Assembly (NCBI RefSeq): GCF_963259705.1
Contig: NC_081848.1
Location: 57,098,895 to 57,162,894 of the forward strand
Direction: 5' to 3'
DNA from: Myotis daubentonii
Lineage: Eukaryota; Chordata; Mammalia; Chiroptera; Vespertilionidae
DNA length: 64,000 bases
Position numbers and translations under genes: made by a program. Below the pieces are notes generated by a model. That model was not told the DNA's origin, made no database searches, and saw nothing but the letters and a program-made list of their open reading frames with translations. This document shows, piece by piece, positions 1 through 9,956 of this stretch. How positions within the stretch are numbered: the first letter of the stretch is position 1; each line of letters opens with the position of its first letter.

Positions 1-435
1 CACCTGCAGGAGGCAAAATAGTCACAGTCTAAGTTTTAAATTTTTCTCTATTACATTTATTCTTATTAGTATTTAGCCAATGGTTTATTGAGGCTAGGTT
101 ATCCTCAAAGAGTTACAACACTCAGGGTGGAAAGGAAAGATTTCTCTCTCCATTCCTTTTCAGTTTTTTATTAATCAGCATGTTAATTTAATCAATTAGC
201 TGCTAATCCCATGAATAGCTGACACTCCTTTGTGCCTTGTTTATCACTGTATATTATGAGCTGCTTCTATTAGAGTATCAGTTATACTGTTTGCCATTCA
301 TCTCTCTATTTGCTTCCCTGACTACATGGTGAGTTCTCCATTTTTCAGTTGTGAAAAAGGGCAAGCCTCAGGCTTGGAAACAGCAGTTGCATGATTCTTG
401 AAACCTGGAGAGAAGAGAACAAGAGCTTAGTATTT
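1..435. other. AT-rich single-copy DNA upstream of NAV2 exon 1
   Basis: No gene or repeat recognised. Positions about 150-300 are AT-rich with clustered TAAT/ATTA cores (for example 'ttaatttaatcaattag' near 182-198), the kind of content seen in homeodomain-bound enhancers, but composition alone could produce them. Confidence 0.4.
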
Positions 436-515
436 TCTCCCTATCATATTGCCCACTGCCTGGCACATAGATGGCACTCAATAATTTATTCATTGAGTTA
501 ATGATTGAGCCACCC
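436..515 (+). repeat. MIR SINE fragment, 3' part
   Basis: The string 'actgcctggcacatagatgg' followed by 'cactcaataa' is the conserved 3' part of MIR in forward orientation; the tRNA-like head is not preserved. Confidence 0.7.
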
Positions 516-579
516 CATAACTGATTAATCAATAGTTTATTATATAGCATTTAGTCAGGGTCATTGCCTCAATGCTCAT

Positions 580-581
<2 letters not shown>

Positions 582-623
<42 letters not shown>
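582..623. repeat. (CA)n microsatellite
   Basis: About 21 uninterrupted CA units. Length and purity suggest it is polymorphic. Confidence 0.97.
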
Positions 624-624
<1 letters not shown>

Positions 625-625
<1 letters not shown>

Positions 626-2295
626 CTTCACATAGACTCCTTACACTCCAAAATCTTCAGGTGGCAGAACCACAGTCTTCCAGAAATCACCATTGTGCAT
701 ATTGATCTGCATGCAGACCCAGAGACCCAGCTGGAAGAAGGCAGATTAGGAGTTGTTGGGGGCAAGGTGAGCAGACTTTCTAAATTGCCATCTCTGAGCT
801 ATGTGTTATAGTTGTCAACCATATCACAGAAAATTAAGGAAAAGTGAGCTTTGGAAAATAAGCTAATGTGATCTTACTCCCAAATAAACTGAATGTTTCA
901 CTTCTTTTATTATTCCAGAGACTTGCAACATGTCCCTTCATCTGTTATAGTCAGGAGTCTCCAAGAGGCTGTTGACTACCCCGCCCCCATCCCTGCATTT
1001 TTGTGATAGGCTGTGACTTGGATGTTTCAGGATCTTCACAGGACTGTCTTCTTGGGAGGTCAGGTGCAGCCAGGGGCCTTTAACCCTAATGAAGGATGGG
1101 TTGATGGGACTGGTCACTTGCAGGTCAGCTCTGAAGCCCCATTCACACTCAACTAATCACCAGACTGATGTCAGGATCAGAAAGGGATGCAGCTGGCCCA
1201 TCCTGATCTGAGGTTGGCTCTTCGTACAACCAGGGAACTGTCCGAACTCAGGATGATTCAGTAGTCCAGAGAGCTTTGAAAGAAATACTAATAAGTTTCA
1301 AATTTCCCCAGCACTGACATGTGGGCCATTTTGAAAGCTTAGAGTCAGACAGAACAAAAGGAGAGAAGGGTTGTCAAAGTTGAGATTTAAAATGGTGGGC
1401 TGTCCGTAGTGCATATATTTTAAAACATAACCTTAAAAAAGTCTGGATTGTGTGTTGTTTTCAAAGTAGTTTGCCATTCTCTGAACTAATGACTTCTTTA
1501 GCTAACAATGCTCACCAAAGATATTGATTTAAAATGACTTTTCATGTGAACATAAAATCTGTGTGAAAGGAGTAACTTTATAGTTTATTTAATAATTTGA
1601 GATGATCTTATTTAAGGAGGAATCTTGCAATTATCTTTTTTGCTGCAGGGGAAATGTAGCTTCTCCCCTCCCCACCCCCCACCACACACGCACTTATCTG
1701 CTTATTTTGATAAAACATTTTGCTTTAAGAAACGGTGACTTATAGGAAAGCTATAAAGGGAAATAAAAATGTTCCAGGAAAGAGCAAATAAAATTATTGA
1801 AGGGATGAGGAGGCAGGGAAAGAAATTTGGAAATACACTTGAAAAAAATTCACATTTTCTGGCAAGAAAGATGAGAAATGATCAGACTTTAGTTATATAA
1901 ATCCCACAGGGTTCAAGTGAATGCTCATATGTTTATCAAATTCTACAGTATTAATTCGTAACAGGTACTTTTAATACCAAAAAAAAGAAAGAAAGAAAAA
2001 AGAATGCAATGTTTTTCCTATTAGTACACATTTGCGGGTACACATTAACAAATGACCTTGGCAGCAAACAGGAGTTAAACGGGAGATAAAAGATGGCAAA
2101 CACGTAGCATGTATGCCATTATTTCTATTTCTGTACCCACAACAGACATTATTAATTGATCAGACTGCTGTTTACAACTAAACTACATGGATGCACCCTC
2201 AGAATTCTTTTCAGCACAGTGTGGCAGAAAGTCACTTAGCTGTAGATGACTCTTGAGATGAAACCCTTTGCTACCTCTGGTTTAGCCTTGTTGTT
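625..2295. other. Single-copy DNA, no gene seen
   Basis: No coding pattern or confident repeat. There is a C-rich patch near 1660-1690 and an A/G-rich patch at 1979-2003. The AT-rich part at about 1380-1650 lacks repeat signatures. Confidence 0.5.
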
Positions 2296-2299
2296 ACTC

Positions 2300-2445
2300 A
2301 AAAGCTCCAGCCCACCAGCATGGGCATCACAGGGAAACTTACCCCAAAGCAGAACCTCAGACCCCTTCCAGACCTACTGAATCAGAATCTGCATTTTAGC
2401 AAGATTTCCTGTAATTCTTATGTATATTAGGCTTAAGAAGCCCGG
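2300..2445. mobile_element. MER5-type hAT fragment
   Basis: Contains the internal core 'agacctactgaatcagaa' and then 'gcattttagcaag', typical of MER5A/B non-autonomous hAT-Charlie elements. Terminal repeats are missing or eroded. Confidence 0.6.
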
Positions 2446-2484
2446 GAAGAGCACTGAATGCACGATGTATTCATTGAGGCTGGA

Positions 2485-2765
2485 GGAAGTCCTCAGGCAT
2501 TAGAATGCATCAAAATCACTGGGTAAACACTTGTTAAACAGATTGCTGGGTCCACTTCCTGAGCTTTTTGGTTTAGTAGGTCTGGGGTGGGGTTTTTTTT
2601 AAACCATTATTTTTATTTTGTCAATTACACTGGACATTCTATATAATTTTATAGTAGTTTCAGGTGTACAGCATAGTGGGATGGGGGTTTTCCAACCAGT
2701 GTCCAGGGGCTGCTGCTGGTCTGGGGACCATACTTTGAGAACCACAGCATTAGGGCCATGGAAAT
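2485..2765. mobile_element. MER5-type hAT element split by an insertion
   Basis: The left half (2485-2600: 'gcatcaaaatcactgggtaa', 'tttagtaggtctggggtggg') and right half (2691-2760: 'ctgctggtctggggacca', 'actttgagaaccaca') are consecutive parts of a MER5-type element, in the opposite orientation to the copy at 2300. The middle is foreign sequence. Confidence 0.65.
2601..2690 (+). mobile_element. LINE-1 3'-UTR-like fragment inside MER5
   Basis: 'tagtttcaggtgtacagcat' resembles the 3' untranslated region of some mammalian LINE-1 families. A similar sequence recurs at 40860-40965. It interrupts the MER5-type element; no clear target duplication. Confidence 0.45.
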
Positions 2766-2769
2766 ACTT

Positions 2770-3155
2770 TGGAATATCTCCAGGATCTTTAAAGTCGAAA
2801 ACTGTGGTATCTTTCCATAACTCTTGGTACACCGTCAAAACCAGAATTATGGGTAGGAATCTAAAAGGCTCTCCTCCTGGAGAATTGCTGCTAGCATTCA
2901 TTCATTTGATCATTTCATTGACTATTCTGTCTACAGCATGATACTTGATGCCGAGAAAACCTAATAATAGTTTAAATGCAGTTCCTAACTTCCAGTCTCT
3001 CTTTAAGGAGAAAATAAACACATGAAATGATCGATAACAAGGTGGCATCAGATGGCAAAAGGCAGAGTGCTCAGTAAATGGCACAGACCATGTGTGATTT
3101 AATTTCAGAGGGAGGGAGGATACCTGACATTATATATGAGACTGTGTGCATTTCG
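2770..3155. other. Single-copy DNA, no gene seen
   Basis: Short open frames on both strands overlap each other and the repeat to the left, so they are not credible genes. No motif stands out. Confidence 0.5.
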
Positions 3156-3161
3156 GCCTAT

Positions 3162-3373
3162 CAGTGGTTGGCAAACTCATTAGTCAACAGAGCCAAATAT
3201 CAACAGTACAACGATTGAAATTTCTTTTGAGAGCCAAATTTTTTAAACTTAAACTACATAGGTAGGTACATTGTTATTAACTTAATTAGGGTACTCCTAA
3301 GGCTTAGGCAGAGCCACAGTCAAGGGGCCAAAGAGCCGCATGTGGCTCGCGAGCCGCAGTTTGCCGACCACGG
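3162..3373. mobile_element. Non-autonomous hAT element (about 212 bp)
   Basis: Begins 'cagtggttggcaaactcatt' and ends 'cgcagtttgccgaccacgg', giving imperfect inverted termini; 'cgcatgtggctcgcgagccg' precedes the right end. No transposase. Flanks 'cggcctat' and 'gggcctag' look like a decayed 8-bp target duplication. Close to a family common in bats and some other mammals. Confidence 0.8.
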
Positions 3374-3679
3374 GCCTAGCTAGACCAGAAGTTGCTATTT
3401 ATAATATAGAATAGGTGGAACATAAGGTGGGAAAGGGAACAGACCAGGATAAGAAAGCACCTTCTCATTTCTTGGTGCTGTTTTAAGAGTTTTATTTTTC
3501 TTTTGTTTAAACTTGTTTCCTCTGGTCTGGAAAATGATAAGTCAATGCCATCAGTATTGTAAATCAGCCTACAGGGTGGGCATACAGAGAAAATGTATCT
3601 CGGAGACAGAGAAGAAAGATAAGCAGCTTATATGCAGAGGTGACTGGGGGAGGGGCGAGTAGCAATCATTAATAAGAAT

Positions 3680-3850
3680 AAGAATACTCAACTTCTATTA
3701 GCCCTTGACATCGCCAGGTACTTGTGCTCAAGGACTGTCATGCGCTATCTCATTTAATCCAAACAGCAGCGCATTATATAAATGCAGTCAAATCTCCCCC
3801 TCACTCCAAGTGAAAACCGCAGCTTTCTAAGGATGCATGTAAGATTGAAG
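3680..3850 (-). repeat. MIR SINE fragment
   Basis: 'gccaggtacttgtgctcaag' and 'ctatctcatttaatccaaac' match the reversed MIR consensus (accumulated changes, no tail). Confidence 0.6.
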
Positions 3851-4631
3851 AATGTGTCCAATTTAAATCCAGGCAGCGCTCCTCAGCCATGAACCGCGAG
3901 GGTTCTGGCTGCCGGGATCACCCCTTTCAATCCTCACATCCTTGGAGTCAGCGAAGAACCCAAACTGCGACTGAGAGGAGGGAAGAAATCCTGGGGGAAT
4001 GAAAGTCGAGGAACCTGTGGGGCCAGTGTGTTCAAGGCACGGACAGGGAGGGGCTCCTGCATGAAGTGCAGCAGGGATCAGCCTGAGCCAGCCAGGGCCA
4101 TGGAGCCTCGCTGGCTTCCTCCGGACACTAATTACAGAGTCCCGGCAGCTTGCAAGGAGGAGCTGTTTCGGGGCGGGAAGCTTCCCTGGGTATTGTATTT
4201 GCCCATAAATACTTCAAATAGTTAAGTGAAATGTGCGGCCTTTGAAAACTGAAGAGGAAGCTATAGGGAGGCCCCCCGGGCCGCCTGGCAGAAAAGAAGA
4301 GAAATGGTTGGCTCGTCGTTAACGCGGGAGACGGGGAGCAGCCAGCTGGGGGGCCGCGGGGCCTCGGGCGCGACTCCGGAAGACTTAAACCGTTAAGGTG
4401 GCCAGAATAATTTGAAAAAGGAAACAAAACTTCCCCCGAGCCGTGCCCGCCGGAGGGGACGGAGGCGGACGTTTGCGTTCGAAAGGGCATTTTTCAAAAA
4501 TAGGTTTCAGGGCGCGGGGTGTGGGCCCGCGGGAGGCGCGCCGCCAGCGCAGTGCCGCAGAGCGGCCGCGGCCCGCTTTGTACTTGCGGCCAAGCGCGCC
4601 CCAGAGTTTCGGCCGCGGCCCCGGAGTTGAG

Positions 4632-4688
4632 GCCACGCCCCCTTTGCAGTGAGAGCCGCGGCCGCTGATTGGCGCGCCTCGGACCAAT
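4632..4688 (+). promoter_or_regulatory. Promoter core block: GC box plus two CCAAT boxes
   Basis: A GC/KLF-type box 'gccacgccccc' lies at 4632-4642, an inverted CCAAT (ATTGG) at 4668-4672 and a direct CCAAT at 4684-4688. The two CCAAT boxes face each other about 11 bp apart in an NF-Y-like arrangement. No TATA box sits at a suitable distance, which fits a CpG-island promoter. Function is inferred. Confidence 0.6.
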
Positions 4689-5322
4689 GGGCGCGTCGGG
4701 GTGGCCCCGGCTGTCAGCCCGCGCCGCAGCCGCGGGGAAGCAGCCTGTCTTCCCCCGCGCGGAGCCCCGCAGCCAGCGTAGCGTTCCCGGGAACTGCGGC
4801 AGCCGCTCGCAAACGCAGCCCTGCCCAGCCGCGCGTCCCGGTGCCCGCGCCCCACGGCCATAGTCTTGCTGCACTATAGCTCACGGAGCATGTGCAGACC
4901 CGCAGGCGTTCAGGTGCTATCTGTCCGGGGGGCTTCGGGGCAGTGGTGACTGTCACGCCTAGAGAGACCTTTCGGGGGCTCTCGCCGCGCCTCTGCGTCG
5001 CGGGGGACACTGCGGTGCTCGCCATCAGGGAGGCAGCTTCCTCTCGGTGGTCTTGAGACTCCTTGAGCTCCGAGCACCCCCCCTCTCCTTCCTCCGCGAT
5101 TCGCGCCTTCCCTCGCCGCTCACACCCGCAGCCTCCCGGAGCGGAGGCGTGCGTGCCCGCTGCTTCTCTTCCAAAGGGGCCTCCTCACTTCGGAGATGCA
5201 GTGACAAATTAATATGGGATTCCAAGCCTCGGGTTCCCAGGAGAAGAATCGCAAGAGGCAACAGTCCCTGACCTCCCAGAGCTCTTGAATAGGCCACCCC
5301 GAAGGGGCGTTAGGACCCGACT

Positions 5323-5462
5323 GCAGCATCCATCCAGCATCCATCCAGCCGGACCAGTTGAGCGCCTCGACCCATCCTCTGCAGCATTCCCGCACCACGA
5401 AGGTGCGCTCGCCGGGTTGCTCCGAGCTCCCCGACCTCGGCTTTTTTTTTTTTTTTTTTTTT
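5323..5462 (+). other. NAV2: Probable NAV2 5' leader with a small tandem repeat and a 21-T tract
   Basis: Two adjacent copies of 'agcatccatcc' lie at about 5325-5346, then a pure run of 21 T at 5442-5462, ending 130 nt before the start codon. If the transcription start is upstream, the mRNA leader carries a U21 tract; if it lies between 5462 and 5592, the run is a promoter element. Sequence alone does not decide. Confidence 0.45.
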
Positions 5463-5592
5463 CCTTCTTCACTGGTGGTGGGCGCCTCGCGGGCCGAGCC
5501 CGGCGCCTGCTCTGCTGCCCGCGCTGCCTTTAGCGGTTGCCTCCGCTGCCGCTGCCAGGGACGTGCTGGGAAAACCGAAGCCCCGGGAGAAG

Positions 5593-5850
5593 ATGCCGGC
5601 CATTCTGGTCGCCTCCAAAATGAAGTCGGGACTGCCCAAACCCGTGCACAGCGCCGCGCCCATTCTGCACGTGCCCCCGGCCCGGGCCGGCCCCCAGCCC
5701 TGCTACCTCAAGTTGGGAAGCAAGGTGGAGGTGAGCAAGACCGTCTTTCCCAGCCAGATCCCGCTGAAAGCGCACGGGCTGCAGGAGCTGGCGGGGGAGG
5801 GGCTGCCGCTGCGGAAGAGCGGCTCGGTGGAGAACGGGTTTGATACCCAG
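5593..5850 (+). CDS. NAV2: NAV2 first coding exon (residues 1-86, partial gene)
   Basis: Neuron navigator 2 is a large cytoskeletal protein: an N-terminal calponin-homology domain, long Ser/Lys-rich and coiled-coil regions, and a C-terminal AAA-type ATPase region. It binds microtubule plus ends, supports neurite outgrowth and was isolated as a retinoic-acid-induced gene. The 86 codons from 5593 begin MPAILVASKMKSGLPKPVHS and end VENGFDTQ, which I recognise as the N-terminus of the long NAV2 isoform. ATG context is good (A at -3). An in-frame GTG at 5563 has no support as a start. The exon ends in phase 0 at 5850. It is low complexity, Pro/Lys-rich, with no folded domain; the CH domain should start in the next exon, which is absent here. 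Residues 54-57 (SQIP, then LK) fit an EB-binding SxIP motif. Relative to the human protein as I recall it, there is a short deletion near residues 60-62. Confidence 0.93.
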
Positions 5851-5856
5851 GTGAGA
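5848..5856 (+). other. NAV2: Splice donor of NAV2 exon 1
   Basis: 'cag|gtgaga' is a near-consensus 5' splice site exactly where homology to the NAV2 N-terminus stops. The open frame continues past it to 6075 without NAV2-like sequence. Confidence 0.9.
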
Positions 5857-5879
5857 GGCTGTGTGCCGGGCCAATGTTC

Positions 5880-5913
5880 GGGGGTGGGGGTGGGGGGATA
5901 CTTTTTTGGGGGG
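5880..5913 (+). promoter_or_regulatory. G-rich block at the start of intron 1
   Basis: Three long G runs separated by single T, then a fourth run after a 10-nt loop, on the coding strand 30 nt after the donor. Quadruplex-capable but with one long loop. Confidence 0.5.
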
Positions 5914-6088
5914 TTGGCATGGCTGGATGGGGGAAAGGGCTACTCTGTGGGCGGAGAAGGGAACCATTCCATTAAGGCCGGCAGGTTGGGGGATGCGGGA
6001 GAAGAGTGGGCTGGCTGGTGGGTGTGGCCCGGGTTTGCCTTAAGGATCTATACCAGACCAGGCGGGCCCTCCTGAGGTCTCCTTTGCC

Positions 6089-6109
6089 GGGGGTGGGGTG
6101 GGGGCGGGG
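6089..6109 (+). promoter_or_regulatory. Canonical G-quadruplex motif in intron 1
   Basis: G5-T-G4-T-G5-C-G4: four G runs with three 1-nt loops, the pattern expected for a very stable parallel quadruplex, on the non-template strand 239 nt after the NAV2 donor. Confidence 0.7.
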
Positions 6110-6119
6110 AGGCCCGGCC

Positions 6120-8095
6120 AGGTGTTCTTTAAAAAACCTATGCAGCCCTGGAAATGTCAGGTCCTGCATGTTGAGGGCTTGGCCCTCAAAAGCAGCATCG
6201 TCTCTCTGTCAGTTTTGTAGAGATTTCTATCACTGACAAGGAATGACCAGAGGCCTCGTTGGGCTCCATGGCCCCCTAGTTGCAAAGTCTGAGTGTGGCA
6301 GTGAACCTGTTCCCTGGTCTTGAAGATAACCGCCCTGCTGCATCTTTTGGACTGACAGGAGTCTGGGTTTGGTGCTGGGACTGCAGTAGGAGTGGCCAGT
6401 GCCGGGGCTGGGCGGCCAGCTGGAGACTCGTAGCATCTTGGCTGGCTGTGGTGGTGGAGGTGGGGGTGGCTGCTCAGAATGGCGGCCCAAAGCTAAGCCC
6501 CTCCTTCCTGGGTACTTGATCCTGGTGCTGGTAGCCCGGGTAACTGGGGGTAGGGGTGAGGGGTGGCTTGAGGAGAAGTGATGACTTCTACCTTTCCAGA
6601 CTGAGCTCACATCACCCAATTCGGCTCGGTGACAGGCCCTGGCCATTCAATCTCTTTTAAGGAAATCAGCAGGGGCCAATCCGGTTCTCTTGGCCTCCAG
6701 CCCTCCCTGCTGTTTTTTCTTCCCTCTTCTGGTAGGAGGGAGCAGGGGCACGCTGTATTTTCTTGGCAGTCAGTCATCAGGGACTTTTGGGGACAGGCCT
6801 ACTTGACGGATATGACTGTCCTGGTCAGGAGAGACAGGAAGCCAGAGGGGGAGGCAGTGTGGGGCTGGTGTCAGGGAAGTGGCAACAGACCAGCTGACCT
6901 TATTGGCACTCAAGTCTCTGCTGACACTGTCTCCACCTTCTCCTGAGCTTTCTCTGATCAGAGGCTAGAACTCAACACATTCCTAGCCTTTCTGATGGAG
7001 GAACTGGAGCTGGAAGCTAATTGTAAGCAGACTTTTGGAGCTCTGGGCTGGAGAAGGCCCTCAAAGCAGATTAAGCTCCCACACCAGGCTGATAAGCATG
7101 ACCCTTGCTGCTGCACTTGCTAAACGTTTTTGGAAGCTGACAGGTTTGAGTGATGGCGTGTGGGAGGAAGGCAAGATTTCCCCCAGTGCTCCTGCGGCCT
7201 GTCTCTGCTCAGGTTTTGTGTTCTGTTCTGTTTTTCTGTTGTTGGCCACGAGATTTGTCCAGTGAGCTCTGAAATGGGAATGGACTCATGGGCACATTCT
7301 GTCAGAGTCCCCCCCCCCCCACCCCCCTTCATCCTTGGAGGTGGGGCTTGTGATGTGTAGTGGGCTGTACGTGGGAGGCCAGAGCAGTAACTCTGGGATG
7401 TGACACATCCAGCCTAATAATGGGACCTGAGGAATGAGAGGGAAAGTAGATGCTGGGGTTGATTGTTCACACCCAGGCAGCTGTTCTGCTTCACCCATTT
7501 GACCCTTTGTTGAACACTGTTGGAGGACTTGCACTGGGAAGGCTCTGGAAAGGTGATTCATCACCCTCTTTCCTGAAAAAAGGTTCTGCAGCTGGCACGG
7601 TCTCATCCCTCAAGGTTTTGCTTCTCTCCCTCATCTTTGGTGCACAGTTTCCAGAATGCCCCATTCGCCTTTGCCTTCCCTCGGTGGGATCTTGTTCACT
7701 GACCATGAGGAAGGTTTAGATGGACTGCTGAGGACACTGGCCACTTCCCAGTAGGCTATCCTGCTTTTACCAGCCTGCCCTTTCCTTGCATGACTGGGAT
7801 TCCTGGGGGCTCTTCTCTGTGGCAAGTGGAAGATCCTGGTTCTCACTGCACCACGCTGGCAACAATGACCTTGGCAGAAGGGATTTTCCCTTCTTTGGAC
7901 CCAGCTACTGCCCAGTCTGCCTGATACGGTGCCTGTTCACCATGTGGGAAAGCCTCTCCATTATGGCTAAAGGGCTGTTTCTGGCTTGACATCTGGTAGT
8001 CCCCAGTGTAATAGTTATCACTGGAAGATACTCATAAAATGATAAGTTAAATGATATCTTGGGGCCTCTGAGTCCCATTTTATTTAGGGGATTTG
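6120..8095 (+). other. NAV2 intron 1, proximal part, no other gene seen
   Basis: Moderately GC-rich DNA without recognised repeats apart from a poly-C run with one A at about 7310-7327. Open frames here overlap on both strands and resemble no known protein. Confidence 0.6.
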
Positions 8096-8099
8096 GGGC

Positions 8100-8350
8100 A
8101 GAGACTGGTTTGTGCAGTGGTCAATAGCACAGGTTTTAAAGACAGGTAACTATCCATGGTTTCCTATCTCTACCATGTAATAATAGCTGGTGACCTAGTC
8201 TATTAACCTCTCTGGGCCTCCCTCAGTGTTCCCATCTGTAACAATGGGCATAAACAACCACACAAATGGTGAGAATTAAGAAAAATAACATATGTGAAGT
8301 GTTTAGCCCAGTGTCTGGCAAATAAGGAACACAATAAAATTAGTTATTTA
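8100..8350 (+). repeat. MIR SINE, nearly full length
   Basis: Reads through the tRNA-like head ('gcagtggtcaatagcacagg'), core ('ttaacctctctgggcctccc', 'catctgtaacaatgggcat') and tail ('agcccagtgtctggcaaata'). Confidence 0.85.
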
Positions 8351-8474
8351 AGAGATAGGGCATGTGGGCATAGCTTATTCTCTTAAGCCTGTGAGAAGGT
8401 ATCACTTGGTTCACAAGGATTTTTCAGAGCATCAATCACCTGCCTAGTACAACAAACACAATAGGAAGATGAAG

Positions 8475-8575
8475 GAAGGGCAGAACCACTTATTGAGGGC
8501 CTGATGTGCCAGGCTCTTTAATATGATCTCATTTCATCCTTACAGTAACATTTAAAGCAGATATGGCCTTTTCTA
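8475..8575 (-). repeat. MIR SINE fragment
   Basis: 'gatgtgccaggctctttaat' and 'tctcatttcatccttacagt' are the reversed MIR core. Ends shortly before a Helitron. Confidence 0.7.
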
Positions 8576-8600
8576 TAACAATAATTTCCTATAACAATAA

Positions 8601-8915
8601 TCTATAATAATAAAAGGCTGATGGCTGCCAGTGCAGCGGTGGTGGTGGGAGCCTCTCCCGTCTCCTCAGCAGCGCTAAGGATGTCCGACGGCAGCTTGGG
8701 CCTGCTCTCCGCTGGCAAGTGGACATCCTTCGAGAGCTCCCGGGCTGCCAGAGGGATGTCTGACTGCCAGCTTAGGCCCAATGCCCCAGGTAGCAGGCCT
8801 AAGCCAGCAGGTAGTCATCCCTCGAGGGGTCCCAGACTGTGAGAGGGCACAGGCCAGGCTGAGGGAACCCCCCCCACCCCCCGAGTGCACAAATTGTTGT
8901 GCACCAGGCCTCTAG
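8601..8915 (+). mobile_element. Non-autonomous Helitron (315 bp)
   Basis: Starts TC at 8601 directly after A ('tctataataataaaaggctg') and ends 'gcaccaggcctctag' (CTAG 8912-8915) after the near-palindrome 'gtgcacaaattgttgtgcac'. These are the terminal features of the HeliBat group. The next base is G rather than the expected T, probably a later change. No Rep/helicase coding. It shares a core with the copy at 36480 but has a different middle. Confidence 0.88.
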
Positions 8916-8919
8916 GAAT

Positions 8920-9160
8920 ATAATAATGGCAAATCATTACATAGCATTGCCTATGTGTCAGGAATTGTTCTAAAGGTATTACATAAAATATCTCATTTGA
9001 TTCTTACAAAAATCCAATGAGATAAGTGTTATTACTTTTATTTTACTCATGAGAAAACTGAGGCAAAGTCTGGGTTAATGACCTTGTGAGTAGCAGAAGT
9101 TGAATTAGGAGACTTTGACTGTCTGTGAACTCCATGCCCTTAACCATGATGCTACATAGA
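8920..9160 (-). repeat. MIR SINE
   Basis: Reversed MIR: 'tgtgtcaggaattgttctaa', 'ctcatttgattcttacaaaa', 'ctcatgagaaaactgaggca', ending 'ccatgcccttaaccatgatg'. Confidence 0.85.
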
Positions 9161-9234
9161 GATAACCACAGAGACTTCCTGATTTCTTTCAGGACCTGAT
9201 TTGTAAGACCACTGCTCTAACCATTGGGCACAAG

Positions 9235-9370
9235 AGTAAGTGAGACTCAGCGAGGTGGAGTCACTTGCGTAGGGTCATCCTGCCCCAGGTGTACAGCAGG
9301 GATTCCAGCTCAGGTTGTTCTGGCTTCAAGGCCAGTGGTTTTTCCACTCTCTATAGCTGCCTCCTTCAGC
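9235..9370 (-). repeat. MIR SINE fragment
   Basis: 'gtcacttgcgtagggtcatc' and 'gcagggattccagctcaggt' correspond to the head half of a reversed MIR. Confidence 0.65.
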
Positions 9371-9427
9371 CGTTCGGCAGATGAACAGGGTAAATAAACA
9401 TGGCTGGGCCTTGGGGATTTTATAGTC

Positions 9428-9621
9428 CAGGGGTCCTCAAACTACGCCCGTGGGCCACATGCGGCCCGCTGAAAACATTTGTTTTTTTACTTCAAAATAA
9501 AATATGTGCAGTGTGCATAGGAATTTTTCATAGTTTTTTTTTTTTAAAACTATAGTTCGGCCCTCCAACGGTCTGAGGGACAGTGAACTGGCCCTCTGTT
9601 TAAAAAGTTTGAGGACCCCTG
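9428..9621. mobile_element. Non-autonomous hAT element (194 bp) with perfect target duplication
   Basis: Perfect 16-bp inverted termini (CAGGGGTCCTCAAACT...AGTTTGAGGACCCCTG) flanked on both sides by the identical 8-bp duplication 'ttatagtc' (9420-9427, 9622-9629). The interior includes a T13 run and 'ccacatgcggcccgctgaaa'. No transposase, so it was mobilised in trans. Confidence 0.95.
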
Positions 9622-9956
9622 TTATAGTCTTAATTGGGAGACATAACTAATGTACCAAGGGCAACAGGAAAAATCACAGACAGGGCTGAGAGGTATGTTT
9701 GGGCTTCAAAGGAAGAGAAGGACCCTGATGGCTAGAGAAGTCCAGAGGGCCTCTTGGAGGAGGCAGAAGGTGGCTGGGCTTCAGTGATAGGCAGGAATGG
9801 GATGGCTGGGTGGGGAAGGGGTGAGGTGAGGAGGGCATGACAGGGAAGGATGAGGAGCAGGGCCACCCAGTGGTGCAGAGCAGGAGTTGATGTCACCACA
9901 GGGAAGCTGCACCTTCACGCAGTAGGTAATTGCTCCGTATCTAGTATCTTCTTTTT

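Larger units (their letters stand above)
4270..6120 (+). promoter_or_regulatory. NAV2: CpG island over the NAV2 promoter, 5' leader and exon 1
   Basis: Dense CpG dinucleotides and high GC begin near 4270, peak at 4500-4860 and persist through the exon to about 6100, contrasting with the AT-richer, CpG-poor surroundings. Such islands mark broad TATA-less promoters. Overlapping open frames on both strands here (4385-4874, 5025-5533) are GC-driven artefacts. The start site cannot be fixed from sequence; the leader most likely begins between about 4700 and 5300. Confidence 0.85.

Noticed and set aside
4385..5533. Many overlapping open frames in the CpG island
   Set aside because: GC-rich sequence has few stop codons; frames overlap in all phases with Arg/Pro/Ala-biased composition.
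5563..6075. Reading the NAV2 frame from GTG 5563 through to 6075 as one gene
   Set aside because: Homology starts at ATG 5593 and stops at the splice donor at 5850; the rest is G-rich intron.
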